Shown here piece by piece: positions 22,938-33,373 of a DNA stretch of 64,000 nucleotides. The stretch's first letter is position 1; each line of letters begins with the position of its first letter. The notes under the pieces were generated by a model. The model was not told the origin of the DNA. It made no database searches and saw only the letters and a program-made list of their open reading frames with translations. Both the position numbers and the translations under genes were made by a program. The DNA is from Halichondria panicea (taxonomy: Eukaryota; Porifera; Demospongiae; Suberitida; Halichondriidae), in contig NC_087378.1 in assembly GCF_963675165.1 (NCBI RefSeq), positions 2,949,525-3,013,524 of the forward strand, read 5' to 3'.

Positions 22938-25900
22938 TCACAGACTCAGTTCAAACACGTCCAACATACAAAACTTTGCCCTACACATGGGGCACGGAGC
23001 AGTGGAAGACATCCAAGAGTCTGGTCTGTCCTTGTCTTGTCTCGCAGCAAACCATTTACTCATACAGGACAAGCACCACATGGGTCGGCAGAAGCATTGC
23101 CGACACTGTCCGTCCTGTAGAATGTGTAAATTCCTCCTATATAATTAATCATGATTTCCTATTCGCTCATTAAGCAATAAGTATCGATCTTATACAAACT
23201 GAAAATCACACCCTGTGACCAAAGCTGGTAACAGATTAGTTTTAACTACAGCACTAAAGTGTAAACCCTCGGCTGGTGACATGCTATAGAAACCAGGAGA
23301 GTGATAATTATAGTCTTTTATTTATTAGTATAGACTAGCACAGCAAGTAGACTAGAGACTGATAACGGTTTTAGTAGTGCATGCACTGTGGACTAGGATC
23401 ACAGCAAAATCCCCAAAGAAGCCTTAGAATAATGGCTCCTGTTGGGATCAGCAAAGAAGCAACTAGTTTTCTACTGTAGTGACCCTTTTCCATTATTGTT
23501 GGTAGAGGATCACCTCAGCTGCAAATTAGTGTCTCAAATAAAGGCCTGCCGCGTGTTGCTTGTATATAAGTCCTGCAGCCAACATGCTAAATTCAAGCTT
23601 CTTAGCTTTTATCGACAACGATGCCACTATAACTTGTTGTGTAAAGGCTATCCATGCTGTAAACGCACCGCTATGGCATCTGTAGCATTATGCCCAGCTA
23701 GGATTGCGAGAGTATAAGTAGCTACAGTAAACTGTAAACTACTCTTTCAGTTCAACATGTGTTTAAGATGCAAGATAACAATACTGCGCATGCTCAGTAG
23801 ATATAAGAGCATGCACTATTACATATGTTATAGTATAGTTCAATGTTATTATCCAGAACACAATGCTACAGCATCCAGGTAAGCAGACGAACCAATTGAC
23901 TACTATAAACCTGCTGGCCGCGGCACGGCCTCGGGTTAATAATTACCGTATTACTAAAATATTTTGCGAGTGAAAAGTAAATGAGCTAAATCAGCAGAAA
24001 ATTTGATGATTTGCGATCTAACTATTGTTTTCTGGCAAGGATCGTGTGTAAATTTTAGGTTTTACGATATTATTGTTGCAAATTGATCAACCCTCGCAAA
24101 GTTCGCATAATTATTTGATGCTCGCAAAACATTCTAGTAATACGGTACATACCGTATATGCTTGATCAGAGGCCGCGCTTGTATAAAGGCCGCACTCAAA
24201 TAGTAGCCTCCCTTGCTAGCAAAATGAAACATTTAGTAGCCGCTCTCAAATAGTAGCCTCAGTGAACTTTGACTCTAGCATTTCTGCACGAGGCAGCAAA
24301 AAAATTATTAATACTAACAGCTAGCTACATGTACGTAGCTTCTGGGTACAAGTAGCAGCTTGTTAGTGCTTCACAAAGACTTTCTCATGGCAGATTCAAG
24401 TTTATGCAGGTGAAAAGAACTTTTGATGACAAACTAAAGGTTGTTGAATTAGCTGGAGCTAATAAACGCCGCTCTTGAACAGTGGCCTCTCTCGAATTGT
24501 AGCCTCCTCTTCCAGCAAAATGAAACATTTAGTAGCCGCGGCTCCTGATCAAGCATATACGGTAAACAACTTAGCAATAACTTACATCAACTGGTGCACA
24601 CATTTTCTGTATTTTGACTTGTGGGAGCACTTGAAGACAGCCAACACATGGCTCCAAAGCCTATATAATAGTCTAGAGGTTAATGTAATTATAAACATGC
24701 ACTTACAGGTGACCCTGGTGGTATTTGATACATTCCATTTCTCTGCACTTGTTCTCTAAATGCAGAGATGAAACGATCACTAAGAGATTGTTGAATGAGA
24801 ACTGTTCTGGCTGTGCGAATAGGAGCTTGCAGCTTATCCGTCAACTGGGAATATTGATGAGAGTTCAATCTTATGCCTGAAGGAAAATGGGGTCTGTGTT
24901 AGTATTTGTGTACAGGTGAAATTTTACTTACTGAAAGACTTAAACTTAGAGTTTATACTATTGACATTAATTGTTAGATACTGCTTTGACTGGCCATCAA
25001 GAGTGAAGTTGTGCTCATCAGCTGCAGCTACACTGAAGTGTACAAAAAGTTGTATAGTCAATGACACGAAATAACATAAACATACTTAAGAACTGCATCT
25101 CTCTGATGGATTAGGTTCACAGAGTGGACATTGCACTGAATTATCCAAGAATCGGTGACAATCACAGTGCTGCCGCCAAGTTGCGACACAAACTTGTCAA
25201 TGTGTAGAAACTCAGCATTAATAGAACCAGCCACCCTCCTGCAATCCAACAATATAATTTTACCTTTCAGCTATATACCGTATTTACTTCATTAAATGCC
25301 CATCTACTCCTACGACTTAAAGATTTAAGCTGAGAGCTGTGGCAGCAGGCATAATCACTGCTGCTGTGCAAGAGTTTGAAGCAGACATAACAATAAACGC
25401 CTGTTTTGAATAAGTGCCCATCTCGTTTAAACAGATGTTGCTAGGAAATAACGCCCGGGCGTTTAATCAAGTAAATACAGTATGCGATATGGTGCCCTCT
25501 CAGCTCACCTCCATGGCTGCCCCAACTGAGAGAGCTGTACTGTCATTGGGTGTCTTTGCCAGTTATTGGTGTACCAGTACAGAGCTATAGACAGTCCAAT
25601 CATACCGACAGTAACTGATGGAAGCCATATGCTCAGAGTAGTCGCTGACCAGAGTCGTGGGTTAAACTACATACATACATGCATGGTACACGATGCAGTA
25701 TTAAATGTGTGACAGTGCTCACCATGTGAAGCGATGGACACACAAAGCTGAGGCCAATGCAGTACACCAAGGGTAAAAAGAGATGAACAATGACTGAACA
25801 AGTAGTTCGTCTTAAATGATACCGTGTAAAGTCCAAGCTCTGCACATCATCAATCGCACATCAAAACATAATTATATTAAATAGTTGACTTACAGGATCA

Positions 25901-26031
25901 CCAAAGTATTTGGAGAATAATCCTGGCAAGGTCAACCCAGCACTGCTGATTTCTTGAGGCATTAAACCAAGGACATCCATCAGTCCATATGCTATGAAAG
26001 CAGCCGTATATAATACTGCCGACGTTTCCAT
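22938..26031 (-). CDS. TMEM129: TMEM129-type membrane RING E3 ubiquitin ligase, 8 exons
   Basis: Exons (high to low): 26031-25894, 25839-25723, 25666-25509, 25238-25086, 25032-24932, 24876-24707, 24660-24586 and 23114-22938, giving 362 residues, the same length as I recall for the human protein. Vertebrate TMEM129 is an endoplasmic-reticulum E3 ligase used in retrotranslocation and degradation. Seen: three hydrophobic segments in exons 1-3 with SAGLTLPGLFSKYF and RYHLRRTT; then NAEFLHIDKFVSQLGGSTVI and VTDSWI; LQAPIRTAR; and an atypical RING split over the last two exons (PCVGC..KMC, then CRQCFCRPMWCLSCMSKWFA and CPMCRAKFC). Intron 7 is 1.5 kb because three repeats sit in it. The stop is shortly after the last RING cysteines, as in the family. 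The start is the first in-frame ATG. Confidence 0.93.
23243..23942 (+). repeat. Composite GTAAACGCAG repeat family, full copy in TMEM129 intron 7
   Basis: Starts near CAGCACTAAAGTGTAAACCC, followed by CTCGGCTGGTGACATG. It passes GTGGACTAGGATCACAGCAA, a TGACCC..TTCCATT block and the GCTATCCATGCTGTAAACGC unit, and ends in a GC-rich hairpin (GGCCGCGGCACGGCCTCGGG). Related copies: 49818-50588, 63049-63345, 58836-58979 and 14215-14400. Confidence 0.75.
23943..24147. repeat. Inverted-repeat element abutting the composite repeat
   Basis: Ends ATTACCGTATTACTAAAATA and TTCTAGTAATACGGTAC are inverted repeats, with TTTTGCGAG / CTCGCAAAA just inside. About 205 bp, no coding. In TMEM129 intron 7. Confidence 0.65.
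24150..24564. repeat. Inverted-repeat element, ACCGTATATGCTTGATCAG ends
   Basis: Left ACCGTATATGCTTGATCAGA and right CTGATCAAGCATATACGGT are nearly perfect inverted repeats. Internal AGCAAAATGAAACATTTAGT occurs twice. 415 bp in TMEM129 intron 7, ending 22 bp before exon 7. MITE by form. Confidence 0.8.
25276..25482. repeat. Inverted-repeat element, TACCGTATTTACTT ends, copy 1
   Basis: In TMEM129 intron 3. Ends TACCGTATTTACTTCATTAA and AATCAAGTAAATACAGTA. A larger relative is at 55519-55938. Confidence 0.75.
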
Positions 26032-26284
26032 TATAAGAAACAGCGACAATCAGTTATAAAATTATCTCTCTAGAAGTGGCTGGCCGGCCAGGTCACAGTG
26101 CATGTAAAAATAATATTGGGTAGGCGGAGGCCATAATTATAGCCACACCCAGTTCAGATAATAAGCTGTCTTAGTTGTCATGGTTTCCTGACAACAAAAA
26201 CAATACTTATGTCATAATGCATTTCTATAACTCACACACAAAAGTCAAGTGGAGCTAGCTAACTGTAATTAGTAGCTCAAAAAG
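26032..26284. promoter_or_regulatory. Shared divergent promoter, TMEM129 / PPP1R42, with an X-box
   Basis: 253 bp between opposed start codons. At 26183-26195 the minus strand reads GTTGTCAGGAAAC, which fits the RFX X-box consensus RYYNYY-N-RRNRAC at every position. It sits 90 bp upstream of the PPP1R42 start. RFX factors drive ciliary and centrosomal genes in animals, and PPP1R42 is centrosome-linked in vertebrates, so the site is plausible. Function is inferred. Confidence 0.55.
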
Positions 26285-27677
<1,393 letters not shown>

Positions 27678-27702
27678 AAATATAAATATCACTTGGTTTT
27701 CA

Positions 27703-27880
27703 CTTTTTGTAAAATTTATGGTAATGAAATAAGTTAAGAAAACGAGTAATAGGGTTAACTGTATAATTATACATAAAATAATTATCACCTTTTTGTAAAA
27801 TGAATGCACATGAAATAAGTTTAAGATATTAAAGAAGACCACAAATTATGAGTAATAGGGTTAACTGTACATAAAAGCTC
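27703..27880. repeat. Diverged tandem duplication spanning the nucleotidyltransferase 3' end
   Basis: TTTTTGTAAAAT..AATGAAATAAGTTAAG..GAGTAATAGGGTTAACTGTA at about 27703-27763 recurs at about 27790-27871. The second copy contains the last codons and stop of the minus-strand nucleotidyltransferase gene; the first lies downstream of that stop. Confidence 0.75.
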
Positions 27881-28483
27881 GTCCCAGTCTTCACAGAAGT
27901 TACCCAATACTTGAGCCTTGTACACATTAGCACTCAAGTAATCATTAATTTGACCTGACGTTTTTAACTGAACGGCCATATCCAAATAACGAATGAAATG
28001 CAACAATATCTTTCTCGCCTTTTTTCTATCTTTTTTCAGAAAATGTTTTCGGGCAACTCTCAAGTCACGTTCTCTGTGGTGATCAATTGCCGTAATGAGA
28101 GCATCTCTTGAAAAGCGAAAATGAGCTCTTGGATTGACTTCCTCCATTAGTACACACTCTTTCGGTAGCCATAGGGTAATTAGCAACTGAAGTGAATGAC
28201 TCGATATTTGTTCAATGTACTGATCTTCAGATATGATCAAAGACTCAATACTGCCTTTATGCTGATTGACAGCCTTTATTGAAGACAGTTGTTTCACAAC
28301 TATTATCAGGTCAAAGTCACTTGATACATGGCAAGTACTCCATAAGTGACTTCCAACAACATAAATACTGAGCACATTAGACTGTTCCAAGCCAAAAACT
28401 TTCAGTATAGAGCCAATCAGTGGTAGAGGGTGTCCTTTAGCACAGGTTTGACTTTCTTTATAGTGGGTTGTAGATTCTGCCAT
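27821..28483 (-). CDS. Intronless nucleotidyltransferase-fold protein
   Basis: A single uninterrupted frame of 220 residues starting MAESTTHYKESQ. VVGSHLWSTCHVSSDFDLIIV (about residues 42-62) contains the GS...(S)DxDL signature of the DNA polymerase beta/minimal nucleotidyltransferase superfamily: the GS loop and two metal-binding acidic residues. The third acidic strand is not obvious; ESLIISEDQY is the candidate, so activity is uncertain. The segment after it (LITLWLPKECVLMEE, then a basic helical region RVARKHFLKKDRKKARKILLHFIRYL) resembles uncharacterised stand-alone proteins of this fold in protists and animals. Substrate unknown. Lack of introns, unlike its neighbours, would fit retroposition or transfer, but proves neither. 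It converges on PPP1R42. Confidence 0.8.
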   Translation of the reverse strand: MAESTTHYKESQTCAKGHPLPLIGSILKVFGLEQSNVLSIYVVGSHLWSTCHVSSDFDLIIVVKQLSSIKAVNQHKGSIESLIISEDQYIEQISSHSLQLLITLWLPKECVLMEEVNPRAHFRFSRDALITAIDHHRERDLRVARKHFLKKDRKKARKILLHFIRYLDMAVQLKTSGQINDYLSANVYKAQVLGNFCEDWDELLCTVNPITHNLWSSLIS

Positions 28484-29283
28484 TGTTTATCAGACAGGCA
28501 TGTGGGCGCATGCGCTGTCGTCCACGTGGTCAGCCAAGAAGCCAAGAAGCCCATGGACCAGTGATCTGTGCTACTGTGTACTCCTCTCCAAACGCTTCCC
28601 ACTTTTGTCTAAGGTAGATTTTGTGGTCAATATAGTAGTGGCTCTAAGATAATATTTGATTTAGGGCATCTGGTTCCATGTTATTTGGTTGGGGTAACTT
28701 ACAATCTTACAATGATTATTTAGAAATTATTCTTACCATAATTATTATAATATACCCTATTTGATAGCAACTGGGTGGGGTTTGATTACCATAACTCCGC
28801 ATTCCTCATAAACTTCCCTGTCTTGCGGGCGTACTGATTTTATACTAGATTTACACAGCAAAAAAGAAACTACAAGGGCAGGACATATTATGGGTGGGGT
28901 TCTTACCTTAAAAAATAACTCTTATCGCTCTTATCGCCACAACTAAACAGTCTGTATAATTTTTTTATACTGCCGAAATGCACCTCCAAGCTATGTACTG
29001 CTGCAATTTGAACAGCTCAACATAATTTTCTCCATTCTATCTGTGCGCCAAAGAAATTGTTTTTTATTAGTTAATATTTATGTCTGGCTGCCTTGGGCCA
29101 AGCAAAAGAGTTGATTGCTTGATTCCCCGCAACATTTATTGTAAAATTCTACGAGGGCAGGAGGTCATTTAAAATATCATACGACATAGACTTTAAAACA
29201 TGTCCAGGTCACTAATGCACCTGCTGAACACTGAACACTGAACAATTATGTGGAGATCACATCCATGATTATAGCAATCTGAT

Positions 29284-29482
29284 ATACCATAGTAGTGCTA
29301 GAAATAATTATGAGAGCATAAAATATTGTGTTTTGGCCAATTTCAAAGCTACAAAAACTTCATGCGATTTATTTCCTTGGGGCTTGAATAAAGATCAACA
29401 ATTGTGCAATACAAATTTATGCAATATTATAAGCGTTAGCATTAGTTTGTATCACGCATACATTTCTAGCACTACGGTAGAT
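29284..29482. repeat. Inverted-repeat element, TAGTGCTAGAAAT ends
   Basis: Left ACCATAGTAGTGCTAGAAAT, right ATTTCTAGCACTACGGTAG. Shares TTTGTATCACGCA and ACTACGGTAG with the repeat at about 62360-62580 and with 18590-18960. Confidence 0.6.
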
Positions 29483-31869
29483 ACACTGCTCTGGCTCAGA
29501 GGAGGTACGACATTTTTTTTCATTGTGATAACATTCTCTTAGCAGCTAGGTCTTAGCAGCTAGGCGTTTGCCGCGATCTTGTCGTAACAGACTCTAGGCT
29601 TGCAGAACTCTTGTAACTGACCGTTAAGCGGCCCAGGAATTTTGAGAGGTGGTTAAAAATGATGGGGGGGGGGGGGGGGGGGGCAAAGCCACCCTTGCAG
29701 GGGGGGGTGTATTGTAAGGGGGACACACATTTGAACATGCATGTGTTGTAAGATATGTAAGTATGCAGTTGAAAAAAATGTACTTGCATCAGTATGGTGC
29801 TACTATAAGATTTCTTCATCACAGTACTTGGAAGCGTAGCCAGTTGCTCACTCTCCTAGCAGGTGGTCCAACTCCCTGTTTGAAGGCAGAGTATAGCTAG
29901 CTGCAGTACTCCTCGAACTCAACAAAGCCATACTGCAGCTATTTAATAGCCTATTAACTGTTCTGGTCATACGCAGTAAAGCTCAATTCATAGTTAGCTC
30001 TATATAAGGCACATCAAGACAGTAAAATGTGATAAGCTTGGCTAGCTAGCTACGGTGCATTATAGTATGTAGCAGTGGTCGGAAACGTTGACTGGTGGTC
30101 GAAAAATATCTAGAAGTGGTTAGTATAGTTACCTAAACAACCACTGTAGGCAGAACCCTGTAAGCCTGCTCTGTACGTTGCTCATGGCTAGCTATAGTGT
30201 TTCTCCAGCTGAGGTCCTGGTTAAAATTTGTTCAGATATTTATGACCGGTGCAGTTCCCTCACCTTTTGTCGCAAGCGTATCTCGTAACTGAATAGCGGG
30301 GTTCAGCGACATAAAAAGTTGGATCTAGGTCTAACCTATACTACCCTTGACTTTGAAAGCCTTAGTTACAGAATAACAAAGGTATTGTGGGAATACGCTA
30401 CGTTGAAAATCAATGTGAGATGCGTGTCGCACATGGGCTATATCACATAACCTTATAACTATACATTTAGTGCCTGTATACATTTAGTGCCTGCAAATTT
30501 GATGGTCACGTGACTGACAATAATGAATAATGAAAATACTCTGCTATGCAGGTAGGTGACGAGATTCGAGCAATCATCTTTCCCTGGTTAAATAACTAGA
30601 CTCATGGCGGCTAATGGGAACCGTTCCCACATTATGAATTCCCAGTAGTGATTAAATCACAAGAGCTCAGTAGATCAAGCTGCATGTTCACATGTATTGA
30701 TTGCTGAAAAACAGATCGGTGTAGTGGCTGTTCTATTTTAAGTGTTGGTCTTTGTTGAGAGCCTTCAAATTCTAACCCCATGTATGCGCTCAATAAGTCA
30801 ATTCCTGCTACAAATGAATCTTGGAGCTTTGCTAACAGCTTCTCTAGCTCATACAAGCTTTGAAAAGTGCAAAATAATGCTATCCCAGCAAAAATGTTCT
30901 GTTAATTCTGAGTGTGGCTGTTCGTTATTAGATAGTCACTATGAATCTTTACTCCTCGAAATTCAAGTGAAGACCGGATACAGTATAGCACAAAATTTTT
31001 GAGGCACCTCTAGAAGCATTTCGTTGAATAAATTTGATCAAATTACATTGTGTCTTTCGTTAGCTGGCATTTTGTGGACCTGAATTTTTATGGAGGATTG
31101 CTAACTCATGAAAACAGCGAAAATTTCACGCTATACGGTATGCCATTCCATAAACAGATGTGGACTTTTCCTCAATTCACGGAGTAGGCTAGTTCACGGA
31201 GAGACTAGCTAGCTGTTTTTGGATCATAGATTGTGGCTGTGATTATGCTAATACTGATTGATAGTGCTACAGTGAGTGTAGGTATCTAGCTATTAGGCCA
31301 TACCAAGTTAATTTCCTGTTTCTCTTCTCCTCCCTCATACGATTTCCCCAAAGCACACACAAACTTTTAAACTCAGTTTATTTTCGAGGCACTATTATGT
31401 TCGTGTTTCTGGGTAAATCTTTGAAAATAACTAGCTAACGGCTATTTATCGGACACTTTCTGGGAAATTTTCATTGTTCTAATCAGCAAACACTGGTGCT
31501 TTAATTTTGCATTGCAGTTAGCATTAGGCACGTAAGCAGGGTTTCACAGGATTTTTAAATTTTGAGGGGAAGTTAGAAAAGGAACCGCGCGCCCCAGCGC
31601 AAAAAAGATGAGGCCACGCCCACTTCCTATCACCACACCCCCTATATTGTTTGTTGTTGGTGCCTATTAGCAATGTACTCCTGGCAATGTGCATTGACAT
31701 ATAACTTGGTATGCTGGTTTGAAATTGTGGACCGTATCTATAGAACACTATAGAAACCACATGTACTAATTAAAGCAATGGATAGATTTGTGGTAAGACT
31801 AGGTGATGACCAATCATCTACATGTATTAGTAGCAAAATACCGTGTCTAGATAATGTTGGGTATAGTAC

Positions 31870-31930
31870 CCCTTTCTTTCTCCCTCTCCCTCCCTCCCTC
31901 TCCCTCTCCCTCTCCCTCTCCCCCTATTTT
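31870..31930. repeat. C/T-rich low-complexity tract
   Basis: (TCCC)/(CTCTCC)-type simple repeat; responsible for spurious open frames on both strands. Confidence 0.9.
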
Positions 31931-32240
31931 CCCCTCTCTTTTGGGGGCGAAGCTTCCCCCCACCCCCCCTAAATGAAACCCTGCGTAAGTGTTTGGGGGG
32001 ACCCTCATTCAGCCCCCTTACCTGTAAAGGAATGGTCAGAGTAGTGTCTGACAGGGAGGATGGGAGGCTCGAAAGTTGAGCAACCCGATAGAGCAGTAGT
32101 TTATGCAACTCAAAGTCTTTGCACGTGTAAGCAAGTAAGTCACGCATGCGTGATATACGGGGCCACGCCCGAGCACCTCTATAACCGAGGTGAGGCCGCA
32201 GTTATGATGCTTCCTTGTTAACTACGTTTAACTTATTAAC

Positions 32241-33150
32241 CCTTTCCCGGCTTTAGCCGTCACATGACGGCAGCGGTAGTGATAATGAAAAAAAATTGTT
32301 GCGAATGCTCTTTTGCAGCTATGTGCACGCTGTAGGTACCAGCACATGCGCATTGAGCTGCTCTTTCACGTGGTATTTTCAATATCCTGCCTCAAGGTAC
32401 ACTTTGTACAGTACTGTCGAAAGAAAAGTGACCATTTTGATAATGGCCGGCTACAAAATCTTTGTAGTAGTATTTTGATAATGGCCGGCTACAAAATCTT
32501 TGTAGTAGATCTACAACCATAGCAAGGTTCTAGGGTAGCTAGACAGTGAGAAGAATGATGCTTATGGCCTTGTTGAGTGAGAGGACAGTGACTGGGATCA
32601 TAGCTAGGTAGGAAGCTACTTTTCAGAGGTCAAGCTATAAATAAAGAGCCTGGAGAGCCTGATGAAGAAGCTCCTGAGCATGGACCAAGTTCCTGGACCT
32701 TGTAAGTAACTATAGAGCATCATAATTATGTACTGTTGATAGGTTCGCTTAGTCTAGTTAGTACACAAATGGACATCATGAGCCACCATTGAACTTGTAA
32801 ACCTGTGTGTAGATGAAGAAAACATTTCTCGGGAAAAGGGTGTCTTCCGATACAATCTCGCAGAGAAGTTGTTGCAGATCCTGATTGAACCATGTCACCG
32901 TGAGAACACTGAAAACACTTACTTAGTGTCTTTAGTCACTTTGTGCCTTCATACAATAATTATTGTTTAGATACATATAAATGTAAAATTTGTAAAAAAA
33001 AAATTGATAATTAGTGGGGGTGGTCAGTTGCTAGGTAACGATGATGGTGTCAAGATATCTCTTGGGTCTGGGCTACCTGTAGGAAATAGTTACAAGTGAT
33101 TTCATCGTATGGTTCATGAGATATGGATTTTTTATTAAAGCCGGGAAAGG
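32241..33150. mobile_element. 910-bp terminal-inverted-repeat element
   Basis: Perfect 15-bp inverted ends, CCTTTCCCGGCTTTA (32241-32255) and TAAAGCCGGGAAAGG (33136-33150). Inside, a 38-bp unit (ATTTTGATAATGGCCGGCTA...) is tandemly repeated at 32434-32471 and 32472-32508. No transposase frame seen; non-autonomous by inference. It ends 224 bp before the multi-Tudor start codon. Confidence 0.65.
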
Positions 33151-33373
33151 ATTTATAGCCAGCATGAGTACTGCAAGTTAGATAGCTGCAGTTTTAGATA
33201 TTCAGTCACACACTGTTCTATTAAATTTTGCGTGCTCTATAAAAATCTGTTCCAATTATACCCGGACAATTTTCGTTGTCGGATAAATTAGAATTGTATT
33301 GCAAGTAGCAGACATGTACAATAACAAGACATGTACAATAACAATTTTATCTTTTTTCAGGGTGGTTTTAAAA

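Larger units (their letters stand above)
28484..33360. other. Repeat-rich intergenic region
   Basis: About 4.9 kb between the nucleotidyltransferase start (minus) and the multi-Tudor gene (plus). I find no supported gene. It holds an inverted-repeat element at 29284-29482, G runs at 29664-29707, a C/T-rich tract at 31870-31930, the right end of an ACCGTATAGC-family element near 31100-31140 and a 910-bp inverted-repeat element at 32241-33150. A 74-codon minus frame at 30856-30632 has protein-like composition but no clear splice context. 5' exons of the multi-Tudor gene probably lie here. Confidence 0.5.

Noticed and set aside
22736-23173. 145-codon plus-strand frame
   Set aside because: It lies antisense to the last TMEM129 exon, whose RING cysteines make the minus strand the coding one.
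30632-30856. 74-codon minus-strand frame (MYELEKLLAKLQDSF...) in the large spacer
   Set aside because: Composition looks protein-like, but there is no good start context, no partner exon and no family match; kept only as a possible decayed exon.
31827-32147. 106-codon minus-strand frame with Arg/Gly runs
   Set aside because: Produced by translation of the C/T-rich low-complexity tract.
33299-33373. In-frame extension of the multi-Tudor protein to an ATG at 33299
   Set aside because: A strong acceptor (polypyrimidine then CAG at 33360) lies between it and ATG 33374, and a 17-bp direct repeat occupies this stretch; it is more likely intron than coding.
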